This document shows, in pieces, positions 23,201 through 36,477 of a DNA stretch of 64,000 nt. The notes beneath the pieces were generated by a model. It did not search any database. It saw only the letters and a program-made list of their open reading frames with translations, and was not told the origin of the DNA. The translations under genes and the position numbers were made by a program. The DNA is from Channallabes apus. Lineage: Eukaryota > Chordata > Actinopteri > Siluriformes > Clariidae. The stretch covers positions 22,356,071 through 22,420,070 of the forward strand of contig CM060107.1 in NCBI GenBank assembly GCA_030522415.1, read 5' to 3'. Each line of letters starts with the position of its first letter. Positions within the stretch are counted from its first letter, which is position 1.

Positions 23201-26200
23201 AGAGAGGTGTTATATTTTAACAATAGTACCAAACATGGTAATAATCACTTTATGAGAGAGGCGCTCAATTAAACATCCAACAAAGCACAAACATACTCTA
23301 TGTGGCAAAGCATATGGGGCCCAAAGACCTGCAGTAATATAGCCACAAATATCCAGTCATAAAACTTCACCATGACGTCATTCATTTCATCTATTAACAC
23401 CAGCGTTCGACTTCAAACGCAACCCAAGCAAGCAGATGTTTGAGGTGTGATTGAGGTTTTTAGGTGGTTCTGTTGGTGCTCTGATTCTCTTGCCTCAGGC
23501 AACCAGACACCAATAACAGATGTTAAGAGGAACAACACCTGATATGACTTTATACTTGATATGAGACACAAACACACCTGAAATGACATCAAGAGCAGAC
23601 AGTATGTCTGTGATACCTCATGTCCTGATAATCGAGAATGAAACTTAATAAAAATGAAGGGATGAAAGGCACATCAAAGCCTCAGCCTCAATAACAATCA
23701 ATCCAACAAATAAGACTAAAACAGAGCTTGTAATTCTAGGTTTGAAAATTAACCATGACGGGTTATCATGTTCCATCACCACAGAGATGCGATATGATAT
23801 CTTAATGATTCTGACAAATCTAATAAGTTTAATAGTTTTAAAACAATGTCATACTCAGTTAAAACTGAAAGTCTAAATCCTCACATGCAGAAAAAAAAAC
23901 ACTGGAAAGTATCACACAGTTGTATTGACCAACAATTTCTTATACAACTTGTGCAGTCTGTACACTAATCACACATGTACACACTTGTTTAAAATGTACT
24001 GTATATTAAATACATAATATGGCACTGGAAGTTCAGTGGGTTAAGCCTCTGGGTTATATGTCAGAAAGTCGGTAGTTCAAGCCTCAGCTCCACTAGGCTG
24101 CCAGTTTTGGGCCCTTGAGCCCTTAAGCCTGTCTGCTCTGGGTTCTGACCCCAACTTTCTAACAAACTGGGATATGCAAAGAAAAGAATTTCACTGTGCT
24201 ATGATGTGTAAAAATAAAGGCTCCTGTTCTGATATATTCTATACTTTTTACTCTTATTTTATAAGTTTTATAACAGCATTCATGTTTTTTTACTTTACTG
24301 AGACATTGTTTAATTGTTTGCCAATCCTGTCTTTCTGGTTTTGACTCTAGTTCCTTTGTCTTTCTGGTTTCCTCAAAGTTATGCCCCTTATAAGATTGCA
24401 TGACCTGCAAGCTTCTGTTTACAGTTATTGCCTAGTCCTTGTGTCTTTCTCATTTTTAATAAAGCTTGCCCTAAACTTGCATTCCTCTGTCTGTGAGCAA
24501 TAACAGAACACGTTTCTGTACAAATCGATAGAGCCATCACTGCTCAGGGCCATAATTTTAGGTGAACTACAATAGATCACTACCTGTCATGAAACTGTCA
24601 CAGCCTGGGAGGAGGACCACAGACATTATGATAAATCTGTGTAGACACCTGACATCCATACCAACCAGGGAAGTGCAAACGGCAATCCAACAATTCAATT
24701 AGGTGACATAATGTATAAATGTAACTTGCCACATAGTATCATCTATTCATGCAGTGGACTATTTTTATGGGACCAATCGAGCTTTCAGCAACCAGTTTGA
24801 CCCAGTCTGCTATAGACTGGCACTTGGTCTCGAGAAAACGTAACACATAATTCCAGGAGCAGCTTGAAATGAAAGTAAATCTCATGCATGCTGAGGTTGA
24901 AATTGAATTCCATTAAATAATTATTTTAGATTAAATATCAATGGAACATAATTTCTGCTGGTTATTTCTAGCAAAGCAAGGCAAATATCCTGCATAAAAT
25001 TTTATTATATAAATTAAAATAGAGTTTGATGGTCCCCAGAGAAATTGCTCAAAATTGCAAATCTCATAGCCAAGATTCTTCTATGATCAACCCATAATTA
25101 TAGGGTGCTCTCAAACAACATGTTCTCCACTTAAAACGTTGAAAGAAAAAAAAAATCTTCTTCTCTCTTTGCATGTCTGAAAGCTATGAACCAGACAGGC
25201 TATAATTACTCTGTTCTGATAAAAACTGGAAGCTGAGCAAAATGCAAGAAAGCAATGGAGCCCACTATCAAGCTTTACCATTCTATACATTCTTCACTGC
25301 TTAGGTAGTAATGATAGTGTAGCTGTGGCTCCATGTAGTATAAGAGATTAAAAATAAGGACAGAAAGAGCAAAAATATATAAGTAAAACACCATTGACTA
25401 TTAGACTTACAGACACTCCTCAGCAGGTCCAGAGCTGTCTTGGGGTGATCCAGCTGATCCAGCTGATCCAGTGATACTGTGTTCCTTTCGGAGAGCCTCT
25501 CGGGCTCTACGTCGTCGCTCCCTCTCAATCTCTTCTGCATCCTCAATACTGCGTTGAGCTGTCACTCTGTAGGAAACGGAACATAAAAGTCATCATTGTA
25601 CGTGTATCTTTTTCACAATTTCTTTTGCATATTACCAACCCATAATGAGTAATTCTTTTTGAACTGTATAAGTATGAGAAACAACCCTCCGTCCAAAACC
25701 ACATGGCGCCCAGTGACAATATGTATCGTTCACAGCTTCTTTGGAAGATGGTCTAAACAATAGGCTGTTACATTCCCCAGATGAGAGAATAAGCCAATGG
25801 GACATCTGTGTCTGTGTCAAGCAACAGCCATGACTAAGTAAAGACATCCCACACACAAACACACTAGAGCTGTTGATGCATGCTTGTGTTTATATAGTCT
25901 GTAAATACACGAACATTCATGCCACACATATCCACTGCGTCTGGGCATGCGCATGCATATGTGTATACATGTTTGTGGTTGTGAGGAAGGGATGAAAGTT
26001 TACAGTAAACCGGAATGCTTTGGTTAACAGGTCATAATGTTGATTATTTGAGTAAATTCCCAAATAATGGATTTAAGTGATGCAACTCTGCATGCCAGAG
26101 AAGAATTTTTGTTCTTCTCCTGTGGCAAGAGATTATCTCATTCCCCACTGGGATAGTGTTGAGGGACATGTCAATAGCTTCCATCTGGGTGGCTGGGTGT

Positions 26201-29200
26201 CATATTACCGTAAACACCAATCAGGTTTCTGAATCAGTTAAGAGCATATATAGTTCACTAATAGGTCATTAATGCATACCATACCTTCTTACCACTAGAG
26301 TCATAATCTGTTCCAGTGGATTTTATGGCATGAGACCATATATTATGAGGGGATAATGCATTCTTGAATTAGGTACTATGCTATATAGAAACATTAATTC
26401 TAGTCTCTGTCTTTCAAAATATTACAACATGCCTGACCAAGCCAACACAAGTCCTCAGGCATTCTCACAGGAAGAAAACGCAGCCTGGGAAGTGAGGGGA
26501 AGGGGTAAAGGGGTTACAAACCAGATGGAGTGTTGCAGCTAACCCCCCTTTTCAGTCTGTTATATTTCATGGAGGCACATTTGTAAGGCACATAATATAG
26601 AAGCCTGTTGTAGCTGAATGCAGAATCTCTAAAACGTTAATTCAAAAGCTACAATCAGGATAATTAAAAGCAAGCATTTAAAAAAGAAAATAAACGCATG
26701 TGGCAACAATCAAAAGTTCAATCGAATTTTTTATTGCATGTGGCGATCAACCAAAACGTTTATGCTCTCTTATGTTTTATTTCCTGGCATGGGCCTCATG
26801 CATGACGTCATGATAGAGATGAGGTCATTCGTCTTGCTGTGATTTGTCTAGTACCCACAGGCTCACAGATTTCTCTGTTATTCCATTCCTTTCCACATAA
26901 TAAAAAACAAAACGTTTCATTTAAGTACTGCCCTTACCCAGGCATTGGCTACAGTATCCTTACTGATTAAGCACCATAAAAAAAGACCAAAATATTTTTT
27001 GTCTTACCGTATCTACGTATTTTAAATGATATACCATTGAGAAAAAAAAGAAAAAAAAAGAATCTGGCTCATGTCGATGTATCTTACCTTTCTCAACACT
27101 GTTGATTTGGCTTCCTAAGCCTAATGCAAGTAAGCCTGGAGGCAGAATGGATTGGGAAAAGAGGTGGAGATGGGGGTGTTAATGGGTGCAGGCATTAGCT
27201 TTCACTTGGGTATTATTGCATCTGTTAATTCACACCAGAGCAAGCCTTAACCTGTAGCAGAACACAATGCGTCATGGGCTGAACAGCCAGATTGGTCAGT
27301 CTCTCTTTTGTGCTACAGTACGTGGTTAAAGTTGGGTTTAAAAATAAAAGGTGTCATTACAGTATGTTTTGGAAATAATCACTGTTTATACTGTTGTGCT
27401 CAGCATGAAACTACCATAGAACTTGATTGCATATTGAGATTATTTATTTCATATTGCATGATGTTTTTAACCATGTAGTTATTTGACTATCACAGTGGGA
27501 ATGACCTGCATGTATTTTCAACATCCAGAAATCTGTTTTTTTCCCTCCATGAAAATAAAAAAAAGCAGCAAAATAAAAGAGAAGTCAGGAAATTTAAAAC
27601 ACTCTTGAAATTCAGATTCATGATTCACAAATTTTATTTGTCACATACAGCACATGGTTGAAGAAGTACAACAGTAGTGAAATGCAATTGCAACAAACTC
27701 CAGATTTTTAAGAAATAAAAGAAAGTAAGGACTCAGAGTCCTATAGTTAATTCACAATTTAAGAATATGCTGTGTTTGCCTTGAGTTAATACTTGATGTA
27801 TTAGACAATACCTTACTTGTTCATAGGGCAGGAACATTTCTGAGGGTCTTGAGTTCATTTGAGGTCTGTTTGGTGGCGTTTAACACACTTGTATCTACAG
27901 CACATAAGGTCACATGTGGTGTTTTTTTTTAGCAACAATCTAATACCCATCTGAATTACACTTTGGATAATGTCTAAGGATACATAACTTTTCAGATTTT
28001 TTTCTCTGTGTAAGCAGCTTTGAAATGATGCAATGATCAAGCTTCCTGAAAAACAGATTAACAAAACACAATAGCTAAGTTAAGTTTTTTCCCCCTGGAA
28101 GATGGCGGCTACACACCCTCCACAGAAATCACTTAAGGTTTTTTTCTGCTTTTGTTTTCAGGGGGGAAAAAATAAAATAAAAAATACTTCCTTTTTAAAA
28201 AGCTAATCAGTGAGTGCGCAGGATTTGTGGCATTGACTCGGTTAGCAGCTGAGCCAGATTATGTCATCATAATGAGTCATATTTGAGGGTAAAAGAGAGT
28301 TATTGACCCAGACCAGCTGAATGTCTCCCTGCTCAGAGTGCACAGTAGAGACTCAACAAACTCCTCACACAAGTCCCCCATGCATGAAAAGTAGCTTGTG
28401 GAAATCCAGAGCACAAGCTTAGCATTTGTGGAAAATCCCAGGTCATAAACTCACACTAATTATTACATCTGCAAGCTTGTAATTCAAAACGTGAAAAAGA
28501 GATGATTATAACAGATATCCCTTATCCTCTTCCAAAAGGAGAGTCCTATCTTTATTTACTCATCCTTTACTACAGTAACAATTAAAGGAATAAAACTCGT
28601 TTGAGAAAAAGCAATAGTCAAATGAAGTGAGACACCAATCAGCATGTTATTTCTGAGTGTCCAGACACCAACAGTGAACAAACTGTGCACAGCCCATTTG
28701 TCTTGCCTGGAGTCTGGAAATTCACTGGCTCCACTTGTCTAGCTGCACAGGGGGTCTCACTCAAGCCCAAGAACTGAATGGGTTTAGTATTTAGCATGAT
28801 TTTTTTTGTATAGATTACTGCACTGCTGTTCTACAGAAGGTTCACGAGAAACTGAAATATTTGCAACAACCTGTTGAGATCAGACTGAAAACTAAATGAT
28901 GCCCATTGTAATAAAGACCAGGCCTGTTTACCTTCAACTTTGGTAAAAAAAAAAAAAAAAAACACTCTGCCAGGGGTATAGCAGAGAGTTTATTGCCCCT
29001 TTAACACAAACACCTATCCCCCCCCCCCATGTTCCCCTCCGCATTCCTGCAGTTCTTATCACAGTATCGTAAACAGGAGTAAGGGCAGAGTAAACGCCAG
29101 GGATCAGCTCGGTCAAGGCTGGACCTATAATGAGAAAATCTTGTCATTTGGATCAGTGAGCACAATGAGTTTTTAGTCCATATATCCACATATCTTCCTA

Positions 29201-31220
29201 GGTTGTCTTATTATTTTCTAAAAAGTTATAATATATGATATATCATCAACAGGATCATTTCAGCTTACCCCTGTTTTTTTTTTTTTTTTTAAGTATTATG
29301 AAGTATTCTAAATACACTAATTCACTCCAGATCACTATGATTCATCACATGCCCCCTCCGGCAAATACCCGTGTCAATTATTGATGTACTTCGGGCTAGT
29401 TGTAAATAGCTTTTTTTTTTATCTCCCTTTCACAATTTTGCTGCATATTTTCTTATCTACTTTATTTTATTGTGAACTTCCTTGTTCCCACTCGTGTGGT
29501 GGTAGTAAACACAAGAGAGACCACAAATTTTGTGATGGCTGGGAAGAGATTTCCAAACAGCTGCCATTCTCTTCCTTTAAGCAAGAGCAATTCCTTCCTA
29601 CCAGTGTCTGAGAGGTAAAAATAATAATCCATCTCTGTATTCTCTGTGCTTTCAGCTGATAAGCATAAAGCACGGCCATGCGCTTTATACCAATATATCA
29701 TTTAGCTCACATTTTATTTATTCCCTTTCATATTCAACCCAAGAGAGTGAAGTACTGAAATATACAGGAGTTTCTAACTATAATAAACTGTCAGAAGTAT
29801 GTAAAGATGAATAGCCTGTTTTACAACTGACCATTCTAAATAATATGGGTCTCATCTGCTTACGAGGTTATTTTTTAAGGGAAACACATGCAAGGAAATG
29901 ATTGTTGAGCTTCTGTGAGGTATACACAAAACATTGCATAAATGCATCATTAGCATTATATCCGGTGCGTGTCGTCCAACCTATACAGTAATTAAAAAGA
30001 TGAATGCTGGGCATTTGAGTGTAAATCCAACTTGTCAGCTATGAGAAAAGACTGTTTTGGCAGCCCTGTGAAAGCAGAGGGGAAAGAATCCATGCTTTAC
30101 AATGCAACCTGTGTATACCTCGTGAAATGCGTTTGACAAAGTACACCTGATCCTCCCAAAGCCCTGTTTCTGTAGATATGAATGCAGCGAGAAGCCCCAT
30201 GAGCTTAAGGCTCTCTGTTCTCTCCCAAAACCCAGGCTTGGTGCATGGAGTTGCTCATTTGTCCATGACATACTGTGTTTATCCAGGTCACATTCAAAAC
30301 TGAGATCAGGTTCAGGCAGATGCTGGATTCAGTTGCATAATTGTACGAAAGTATATGAACTCTAACCCTGCCCCCAAGCCTATCATTAGCCTCAGACAAA
30401 ACAGAATCATGCTTATTGTCATGATAATACAAAATGGGATCATAATTATGAAATGAAAGTTTACAATTCTGAAATGAAAACATAGCAGTTCTGTTTAATG
30501 TTTTCACTCACTAGTTGCTGTAAAACCACAAAATGAGGAATAGTTCAAGACACTATATGATGAAAGAAAGCTAATTTTATGGTAAAAACTTGCTGCCTGT
30601 ATAGGGTAACCTCAAAGTAAATAATATGCGGTGGCCCCATTTCAGAGACTTTCCATCTTTCGTCACTCCAGGCAAAGGTCACTTCATCCAAGTTTTAAAA
30701 AGTGGACCTTTGCACCTACTAAATACTGACCTTACCCTTCAATGTCTACAACCCCACACCACCTCCTAAAGAAACAATAAACCCTCTCAGCAAGTCTTAA
30801 CAAATGTCTGTAATAGCTCTGGTAGTGACCTGCCTGAGATAAATATGAAAGGGTAACAATGAACTGATTTTTCTAACTGCGTGGTGTACATAGCGATTGT
30901 ATTGGTATCTAACAAAAATACATAAAAACAGGTTTTTCATTGAAAAAAAAAACCCTGACTAGGCACAAAAAAATAAGTAGCAGCACAAGGTGTGGGTTCC
31001 AAATCTCAAATCCAACCATCAATAACAAATCTTGACCTTTCATACAGTTAAAGACTTATAGATCACCTGACTCCACAATGTGCCAGTTACACTCTGTTAA
31101 ACTTTACTCTAAGCAAGAATCTCTACTACCGTATTACATTAAAGTTCATTCAAAGACTCACCTGAGGAGGTTCTGCAAGCCTTGCTTGCTGGAGTTTCGT
31201 CTCAAGATTGCACTTGACAT
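15236..31220 (-). CDS. lsp1: Lymphocyte-specific protein 1 (caldesmon-related actin-binding protein)
   Basis: LSP1 is an F-actin-binding protein of leukocytes and endothelium. Coding exons on the minus strand: 31162-31220 (ATG 31218-31220), 25411-25566, 22693-23080, 22452-22594, 21715-21967, 21098-21235, 19079-19122, 17740-17815, 17335-17475, 16460-16558, 15458-15550 and 15236-15355 (TAA 15236-15238). They total 1710 nt in one frame, 569 aa, longer than the roughly 340 aa of human LSP1. An in-frame TAA 24 nt upstream supports the start. Residues 1-50 (MSSAILRRNSSKQGLQNLL, then an ERERRRRARE cluster) are a basic N-terminus. About 72-200 is charged and low-complexity. About 260-365 is a Glu/Arg coiled coil like caldesmon. 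About 380-530 carries caldesmon-like blocks (RTESLNRS, KIDDKLEQYT, GLKVGVADLITHW, KKNMWE). The end, KRYKFVVTGHGKYEK, is diagnostic of LSP1. Donors at 15457 (GTTCAT) and 17334 (GTCTGA) are weak. Confidence 0.9.
16903..17096 (+). mobile_element. tRNA-derived SINE, family II, plus-strand copy
   Basis: Starts with a GGCAGCTTAGTGGTTAGCAC-like tRNA-related head and continues into the shared body (GTTTGCATGTTCTCCCCATG, then ACATGCAGATTAGGCTAACTGG). The same body is found at 41971-42375 (inverted) and 59921-60226. It lies in lsp1 intron 9. The central B-box region is partly deleted. Confidence 0.75.
20181..20225. repeat. (ATT)n microsatellite
   Basis: Pure ATT run in lsp1 intron 6. Confidence 0.9.
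24021..24225 (+). mobile_element. tRNA-derived SINE, family I, plus-strand copy
   Basis: The head resembles a tRNA promoter (A-box-like GTTCAGTGGGTTAAG, B-box-like GTAGTTCAAGCCTC). The body GGGCCCTTGAGCCCTTAAGC, then CAAACTGGGATATGCAAAG and AATTTCACTGTGCTATGATG, is shared with the copy at 42590-46640. It ends in an A-rich AATAAAGG tail and lies in lsp1 intron 2. Confidence 0.75.
27605..27735 (+). mobile_element. Fragment of an unnamed interspersed repeat
   Basis: The stretch around TTTTATTTGTCACATACAGCAC and AGTGAAATGCAATTGCAAC resembles a repeat often seen in fish genomic sequence. Boundaries and family are uncertain, and it is known to me only by resemblance. Confidence 0.35.
28099..28109 (+). 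promoter_or_regulatory. YY1-type motif in lsp1 intron 1
   Basis: AAGATGGCGGC is the exact long YY1 consensus. It sits alone in AT-rich intron, and no start site was identified next to it. Confidence 0.35.
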
Positions 31221-31345
31221 CTCTCTTCCCCTTGTCGCTCTCTTTTAACTGATCTGGTAGAGCTGAAAGAGTTGTTCTCTGCACTTTGGAACCTTTGTAT
31301 TCCGGTATGTTTTTCCCAGCTCCACACAAATAGCCCTCTTCCTGT
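31221..31345 (-). promoter_or_regulatory. lsp1: lsp1 5' UTR and proximal promoter region with ETS-type sites
   Basis: Upstream of the ATG the minus strand has no other ATG and an in-frame TAA. ETS-core motifs are visible: ACCGGAAT (about 31300-31310) and CACAGGAAGAGG (about 31334-31345). No TATA box was seen. ETS/PU.1 control would suit a leukocyte gene, but the start site is not defined by sequence alone. Confidence 0.35.
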
Positions 31346-34300
31346 GAACACTTTTCCTACGTCCTGTCCTTAACACTGCCTGGTGAAAATATCAGGCGAG
31401 ATCCACACAATGCTCTGTCCTCTCTGAGTGACATGCTTTAGTCACAGCCTTTCTCAACCCCTCCTCTACTCACCTCTCCTCCCTCTTTCTCTCTCTCTCT
31501 CTCTGCCTAGTTTCTGCATGTGGTTCTCATTGAGAGACCTCAGGCTGCAGTTCAACATCTTTTTTTCCCCTCCCTTCTCCAGCTCAGTGAGGTCATGTGT
31601 CTGCTCCTGGGGGAAATGTAAGATGATATCCTCTTCCCCATGCCACTAATCCACCTCCACAGCCCCCGGTCCCCTCACCAGACCTCAGTCTCACTCATCT
31701 TTGTCGTCTTACTAATGTATGGAATGAATGGGGACCGTTGAAAACTGCAAAATTCTGAGTGATTTATGGTGTTTATTTTTCTTTGTTCACGAGTTACAAG
31801 CTCATTGTATTCAGCAAACGATATAATAAAGAATCTGTCATGTAAGGACCTGTCCTGAAAAATATCCAAAAAACAGCCTTTACAGGAAGTATGCACTTCC
31901 TATTCTCAGGCATTTTTAATGTAGCACTTTTCTTTTTTTTTCTCTTTGTTTAAACTCTTAGTTTACTAATTAAAGCATATCATTCAGTAACTACTGTAAA
32001 TCAGTCAGTGAATATGGTGGACTTAATAGGAAATGAAAGTATGAAGTTATGAGAGAGAGTAATGCAATTAATTAGTGTTTCATTAATAATTTTTTTATTT
32101 TTCAAATACAGTGAAACCCCTTGTGCAATAATACGTACTCCACTGAGAATGCTTAAGTATGAGGGAATTTTGGGAAACTCTATGACTTTCACAAGATACC
32201 AATCTTGACACTTGGTCTGTTCTGTACATAAACACACTGCTAAGTCTGTAAATGTACAACCAATAAGTGCCAGGTCAATATTTTGCATTATGTTGTTATT
32301 ACATAACTAACCTTTAGATCTTTTTACCAAGTCAAATTGCTGCTTGCTCTGGGGTGGGTATGATGCTCAGTTCAAGCATGCATCTGTAAAAAAAATTACT
32401 GATGTATAATGAATTCCATATTCAATCTGTGTTGTCCTCTGTCACTGGCTCTGTTACCTGTGATTATCTCATTATAGATATATATTGATCATAGATGTCA
32501 ATCTATTATAGACAAATATAGATATCTGGATCTCTGGTTTGTGAAAATGTCTACTGCTAAATGCACTACTGGAATAAAACTCAACTGAATCGAATTGGAT
32601 TCCATTAAAGGAAACATTCTACAAATCCTGGTTGATTTACCACCATAATCTGGTAATCTGTGAGAATTACATACACATGGTAAATATGCATGCTGTCCAG
32701 CTGTTAGTGATTATCTACCTAATTGTTTATGCTTCAAGAAATTGTGTTGACACATTGTTTACTGACACCGTCCTCAACGGCACCTACTTGAGTAAATTTT
32801 CTCATCTGTTTCGATCATGGATCATAGAGCACTGCTTGAAACATGCATCACTCATCCAAGTCCTCGCCCCTTCATATCCAGTGTCTCCCATTGCGCCTTA
32901 CAACACACATACACACACAGAGCTCATTCAATTCCTCAGACCCCAGCAACACTATTAACGTTGTTACCATGGCAAACAAAACACTATTCAGGACTGAAGT
33001 GGTGCTATGTTCTTGATAATGACATGTTGTACAATGGAAACATGTTTTGTCCTCAGTGTCCAGTCTTGTTAACAATACCCAAGTCTCTTTTCAAATGTGA
33101 AAGAGAAGGCTCTTGAGGATATTTTGGAAAACAAAAGATTCAAATTTAAATGTTACCACTTGCAAGGATTTGACTGGTCCAGCAAACAGTTCAGTGCAGG
33201 ATTTATATGTATATCCAGTGGTATGATGACACGATCCTGCTGTTCATGTGGATTTGAGGAGGGGATTGAAGGACAAAGCGTTTCCCTACATAGGAAAGGA
33301 AGCAATGGTGTCACTAACTCAATGACGTTTTCCTGCTACAGACACAAACAGAACACAACAAGCATTCCTCTGACATTAAACCTAGGTGGTTGCAGATTTC
33401 CCACAGTAAGAGCATGGGAGTTTTTTGGACACTGGAGGATGCTTTGTGAGTCTGTATGTGTGCAAGAACAAAAAAAGTGTAAAAGTAATGAAAAAGACAG
33501 AAACAGTTTAAGAAGCAAATCGAGATTTTCACTTCTCTATAAGCAACATCTATTAATCTTGCCAGATCTTGGCTACACTGCGTGGATATAAACAGGAAGA
33601 ATTACCTCATGGTGGAAATCAAAGGACAGCGCATGGAAAGGGAAATTACCACTCAGTGGACACATTCAAGGACACTTGCACTAGGTGGGTGGATATTTAT
33701 TAGAGATTTAAACTGAAGCAAATATTAGGAACCCAACAGACCTATTCACTGAGAACTGACTCTGTTACTTCTCATGAAATCTCTCAGAATCTGCTCTCAA
33801 CACCACAGCTGCTCTAAACGGTCCACAGCCAAAAGGCTCAGACATAAAATATGTGCAGCCTCCAGTTGTGTTACAGCTGGTGGGGAAACAAAAAAATAAA
33901 TTAAGATACTTTCAGTCATGAAGTTAATTAACATATACAGTATGATGTTTACAGTATCAATGATAAAGGCATGAAACATCTCAGCCAGCTCAGCTTATCT
34001 GCCCTATGTATGCATTATGGTAGCACAAGAACATTATACCACCTACTGACTCAGGGAGTGTCTAGCCTCAAGCCACCAAACTGCTAACAGTCACTCATTT
34101 AAGCCGGGTGTTCAAGTCAAACTAGAACATTTGATGAATGTGGAGAATAACAGGACACAGTTATGAGAGTAAAAAAACAATATTTCTTTATATAATCCCC
34201 TGCTACACCAATGCACTTACCTGATATTTCACTAGTACCTGGATATGATAAAGGGAGGAAGTTTTCTCAATACACTGTAGCTACAATTGACGTCTGAAAC

Positions 34301-35690
34301 GCTGGCCTCCCAGGAACTCTCTTTATGGCCCTAACATGTGGAAATGGCTTGGAACGGGTTAAGGACTGTATGGGGGATGTGGCAATGACCCAAAGCTGAT
34401 TTCCTGTAAGTGGTGTTCCTTAATGAATGTGTTTACAGTCTCTTCTCTAAGTTGTCAACCAGTAAGCCATCACCTTTTACACTTCAAGTGTTGCACTCTG
34501 TTGCTGAATGTTCACAAGAATGACCGCAGTGGGCACTGAACCACCTCATTAATATATGTACAAGCTTCTTTTGCACCACTCAAATGTTTTACTGTGGCTA
34601 CTGTAACAGTTTCATCCTCATACTATGTTTGAAGTCTTGTGTAAATGTCAATCGGTTTTACACCGAGATTCATGAGGTATTTTGTGAAATCCCACCATGT
34701 TCCTATGTATACACTGTGTTGTGTACTGATACTTCATGATGTCTACTCCATACACACATGGTTGTTATGTTTCTTGCTATAGCCACTGTAAAACCACTGA
34801 TAGGAAGCTATTAATGGGACTGTAAATAAAAATTTTCTACATATATATATATATATATGTATGTATGATGTGTTACTCTTATGTCAACCACGCCTTCTGG
34901 CTTAAAGAAAACAGCATTAGACTCTAGTGAATTTTAAAAGCATGGCACATTTTGTTTTTTGATTCATCATAAGCACTTTATATGTTATTCCAAATGATCA
35001 AACACTTTACCGTACTGTCAAACACCTTTCCATGCCAGTAGAAGATGGTTGTGGTTAAAGATGGTTAGGAGGTATAATACAGTAAGTAGCTAACTACTGT
35101 ATCCAGAACTATCAGTGAGGTTAGCTTGCTAACTAAGATTTATTTAACAGGCTTAGCCTGCTATTTGGTTAACATGCCTATTTTATATAGCTTTAAATTC
35201 CATACCTAGCTCATACCTTTATGGTAAATACATAGTTTAGGCTAGATAGATAAATCAAATTCTTTCTGAGGAATTGCCCATGATGGATAAATTTATCTAG
35301 GGACTTTTTTTTTTTTCAGGCATGAAGAAACTGGTATGGCTTTCATTTCTTCCTAACACTCAGAGTATTAAATCTGTATTGCGGGCTAGACCACTTAGCA
35401 TCATTTATCCACTGACAGGATGCTAAGCCATGAGGATCTTCTAGAGTTATACAATTTGAAAGCATATTAGCCAAACAGCACTAGAGGGTTTTTAATGGTT
35501 ATCCATATTGATAAGTGGGTAACCTTTTAGCTAATGTTTATCAGACTCTTGAGAGATACCGTCAGATCATAACCAATTAGCATCAAGTTAACACCAACTA
35601 AAACAAGGCTGAATACCACAAACCCCTCTGTATCCTCGAATCAAGGACACTACTAGTTGAGTTGAAGAAGTGATTGTGCACCTAGCACAC
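31346..35690. other. Intergenic DNA upstream of lsp1
   Basis: A pyrimidine-rich stretch with (CT)n at about 31480-31505 is followed by unremarkable AT-rich DNA. It includes the decayed mariner-like fragment at about 34120-34700. The 164-codon open frame at 33097-33591 has no recognisable domain and looks like chance. No gene was seen. Confidence 0.6.
34120..34700 (-). mobile_element. Decayed mariner-like element, copy 2
   Basis: The minus strand gives YLMNLGVKPIDIYTRL, then a stop, then in another frame KTFEWCKRS, matching the helix-turn-helix region of copy 1. The left part (AATAACAGGACACAGTTATG) is also shared with copy 3. No intact frame. Ends are approximate. Confidence 0.5.
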
Positions 35691-36093
35691 TAGCTTTCCA
35701 TTTAACGCTATTTGGGATTTAATCCTGGAACCCGGGAGTTAACTGAGGATGGAGCAACACATGGATGCCCCGTGTGTCTCTTTGGGATGCGTCTGGTGTC
35801 TGGGGATGATTCTATCTACTTAGAAGATGGTTCTGGCCTCGACTGGTGTTGTCAGCTGTTTCTCTGAGGACTTGACAATTCGATAGTTCAGGACTGGAAC
35901 TTTCTACAAGTCTATCTGAGTCTCCAATAACTACTGGACTCCATTTTAACATCAATTAACATCAACTATTATAGCTGAACCTAACACTTAACACTGTATA
36001 AATGCAGATAATTTCCTGCTATCTGTTTCACCCAGATGAGGATGGGTTCCCTGTTGAGTCTGGTTCCTCTCAAGGTTTCTTCCTATTACCATC
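35690..36093 (+). repeat. Interspersed repeat, left part (split by the LTR element)
   Basis: The segment ending GTTTCTTCCTATTACCATC continues after the LTR element as TCAGGGAGTTTTTCCTTGCC. This junction is a common teleost repeat by my recollection. The LTR element inserted at CCATC and duplicated it. The left boundary is uncertain. Confidence 0.6.
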
Positions 36094-36476
36094 TGTCATG
36101 CACACGCAATCTGCGCCCGGCACTAGGACCCGGAAGTAAGACGGGCGCAAAACCAGGAAGTATAAAAGAGGTAAACAAACGATGACTTACCGCTCAGTCA
36201 TTGAGTTCGGCCCATGTCAGCTCCAGTTGTCGTTTCAGCAAACCGTGAGTACTCACATGTTGGTTCCGTTGTCTTTTGCTATTGTGTGTGTATTTCTAGG
36301 ACGCGGGTTAAATTTGTGTTTTTCCCTTGCTCCGTTTTTGTGAGAGTCCTTAAACTAAATCGCGTGGTTATCCTGCCTGCTCGCTTCCTTCCGCGTTTGG
36401 GTTTATCCTCCACGCTACATTGGGCTAACCGCTAAAGCTACGTCTTCTGGTCACCTCAGGTTAGTCCATCTTGACA
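36094..36476 (+). repeat. 5' LTR
   Basis: 383 bp, TGTCATGC...TTGACA. A TATA box (TATAAAA) lies at 36161-36167, placing the RNA start near 36190. The downstream segment GCTCAGTCATT (36192-36202) is complementary to the sequence next to the LTR. Confidence 0.93.
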
Positions 36477-36477
36477 G

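Larger units (their letters stand above)
25567..31161 (-). other. lsp1: First intron of lsp1 (5.6 kb)
   Basis: No coding exon was found. It contains a probable interspersed repeat at about 27605-27735 (TTTATTTGTCACATACAG motif), an exact YY1-type motif at 28099-28109 and several homopolymer runs (for example the A run near 28944 and the C run near 29020). Intron 1 of a leukocyte gene is a usual place for enhancers, but none can be shown here. Confidence 0.6.

Noticed and set aside
33097..33591. 164-codon open frame on the plus strand
   Set aside because: No recognisable domain or repeat, and the length is possible by chance.
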